Below the pieces are notes generated by a model. That model searched no databases, was not told the DNA's origin, and worked only from the letters and a program-made list of their open reading frames with translations. Of a DNA stretch of 14,670 nt, positions 14,204 to 14,670 are shown piece after piece. Where the stretch lies: positions 1-14,670 of the forward strand of contig HF989701.1 of the NCBI GenBank assembly GCA_000431315.1. Reading direction: 5' to 3'. This DNA comes from Brachyspira sp. CAG:484 (GTDB lineage Bacteria; Cyanobacteriota; Vampirovibrionia; Gastranaerophilales; Gastranaerophilaceae). The translations under genes and the position numbers were made by a program. Position 1 is the first letter of the stretch. The number at the start of each line of letters is the position of its first letter.

Positions 14204-14527
14204 ATGGGTGTCCTCACAGATACAATCAGAATGCAATATCTGAATAACGTCAAAATGGATTTGGAGTACAAAATCCAGCTTGTTACTCAGACAAGAATGG
14301 GTTTGACGCAAACCGGCAATGACTTAATGCAGATTGGCACCGATTATGATCCTGATTCGCCGATTGTAAAAACTTTACAGCAGCGCCAGGCTAAATTAAA
14401 ACTTCTTGAACAAAAACTTGAACAGCAAATGATACAATATCAGACAAGACTTAAGATGGTAGAAACAGAACTTGCTTCTTGCCGTCAAAGACTTGATAAA
14501 AATATTCAGCAAGCATTTACTTATTAA
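14204..14527 (+). CDS. 107-residue two-helix protein, short paralogue of the 506-residue protein
   Basis: AAGGAAG (from 14194) precedes the ATG, 12 bases after the previous stop. The protein is all-helical. Residues 1-34 align without gaps to residues 1-34 of the 506-residue protein, with identities at 1, 2, 9, 13, 17, 21, 22, 25, 29, 31 and 34. The C-terminal helix (about 57-107) ends in LDKNIQQAFTY, matching IDKNIESTFKTF at the end of the 506-residue protein. It lacks the repeat region, so it looks like the bare helical core of that family. A small axial or adaptor subunit is my best guess. The alignment was done by eye. No clear terminator follows. Confidence 0.85.
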   Translation: MGVLTDTIRMQYLNNVKMDLEYKIQLVTQTRMGLTQTGNDLMQIGTDYDPDSPIVKTLQQRQAKLKLLEQKLEQQMIQYQTRLKMVETELASCRQRLDKNIQQAFTY

Positions 14528-14576
14528 TAGTTTAAATAAGTCTAATTTAGTATATTGCTAATTTCTGAGTTATGAT

Positions 14577-14669
14577 TTATAATAAAAAAAGGGACAGGCA
14601 ATCCTTCAGGTATCTGTTTAGCTTTTCACGACCACGGTCCCGCTCTGCTCCCGCAATCGCCTCGAAAAC
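14577..14669 (-). CDS. Possible 3' end of a minus-strand gene, unknown
   Basis: Reading the minus strand from the window edge, a frame gives 30 residues beginning VFEAIAGAERDRGREKL and ends with TAA at 14579-14577. Arg/Glu-rich composition and codons such as GCG, GAG and CGG differ from the rest of the window, and bases 14591-14670 are about 55 percent G+C. Other frames here are also open over this short span, so this is a guess; an RNA gene or a foreign insertion edge is possible as well. Confidence 0.25.
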   Translation of the reverse strand, partial: VFEAIAGAERDRGREKLNRYLKDCLSLFLL

Positions 14670-14670
14670 A

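Noticed and set aside
14591..14645. Possible tRNA or other structured RNA from the GGGAC/GTCCC pairing
   Set aside because: No anticodon arm, T-loop or other RNA signature could be made out, and only a weak outer stem is present.

Overview
The window reads as an AT-rich bacterial chromosome segment, most likely from a non-photosynthetic relative of cyanobacteria (Melainabacteria/Vampirovibrionia, for example the gut order Gastranaerophilales). Three things support this. The ribosomal protein S1 is short, with four S1 domains, as in the cyanobacterial/plastid lineage rather than the six-domain form. The housekeeping genes are AT-rich with ordinary sigma-70-type promoters. Several promoters carry direct repeats that match the cyanobacterial HLR1/RpaB box as I remember it. 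The taxonomic placement is an inference from sequence features, not from a database search.

Layout. Bases 1-603 hold the end of a c-di-GMP-type PilZ domain protein with a very long Ala-Asp dipeptide tract. A shared terminator separates it from a convergent gene (656-2728, minus) for a 690-residue coiled-coil protein with a central hydrophobic segment. Next comes a housekeeping block: fabI (enoyl-ACP reductase), a convergent exported thioredoxin-fold protein without the CXXC site, valS (valyl-tRNA synthetase) and rpsA (ribosomal protein S1). Most of these are single-gene transcription units ending in clear stem-loop terminators.

From about 8300 to 14530 the window is an accessory region of genes I do not recognise. 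It holds a 635-residue protein with an Ala/Gly-rich hydrophobic middle, a 126-residue protein, a 506-residue protein, a 271-residue Gly-rich protein, and small 90- and 107-residue proteins. None has a classical signal peptide. The 506- and 107-residue proteins share both their N-terminal and C-terminal helices; the larger has three tandem repeats inserted between them. That layout recalls flagellar or type III axial proteins, and I suggest that these genes encode parts of an undescribed surface or secretion structure.

Regulation ties part of this set together. The 635- and 126-residue genes have near-identical promoters: two ATGTAA direct repeats 10 bases apart, then a TATACT -10 box 36 bases after the start of the second repeat, then a 5-base tandem repeat at the start of the transcript. 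Weaker versions of the box precede the 90-residue gene and the 690-residue gene. The last 80 bases are clearly richer in G+C (about 55 percent by hand count) and may hold the end of an unrelated minus-strand gene.
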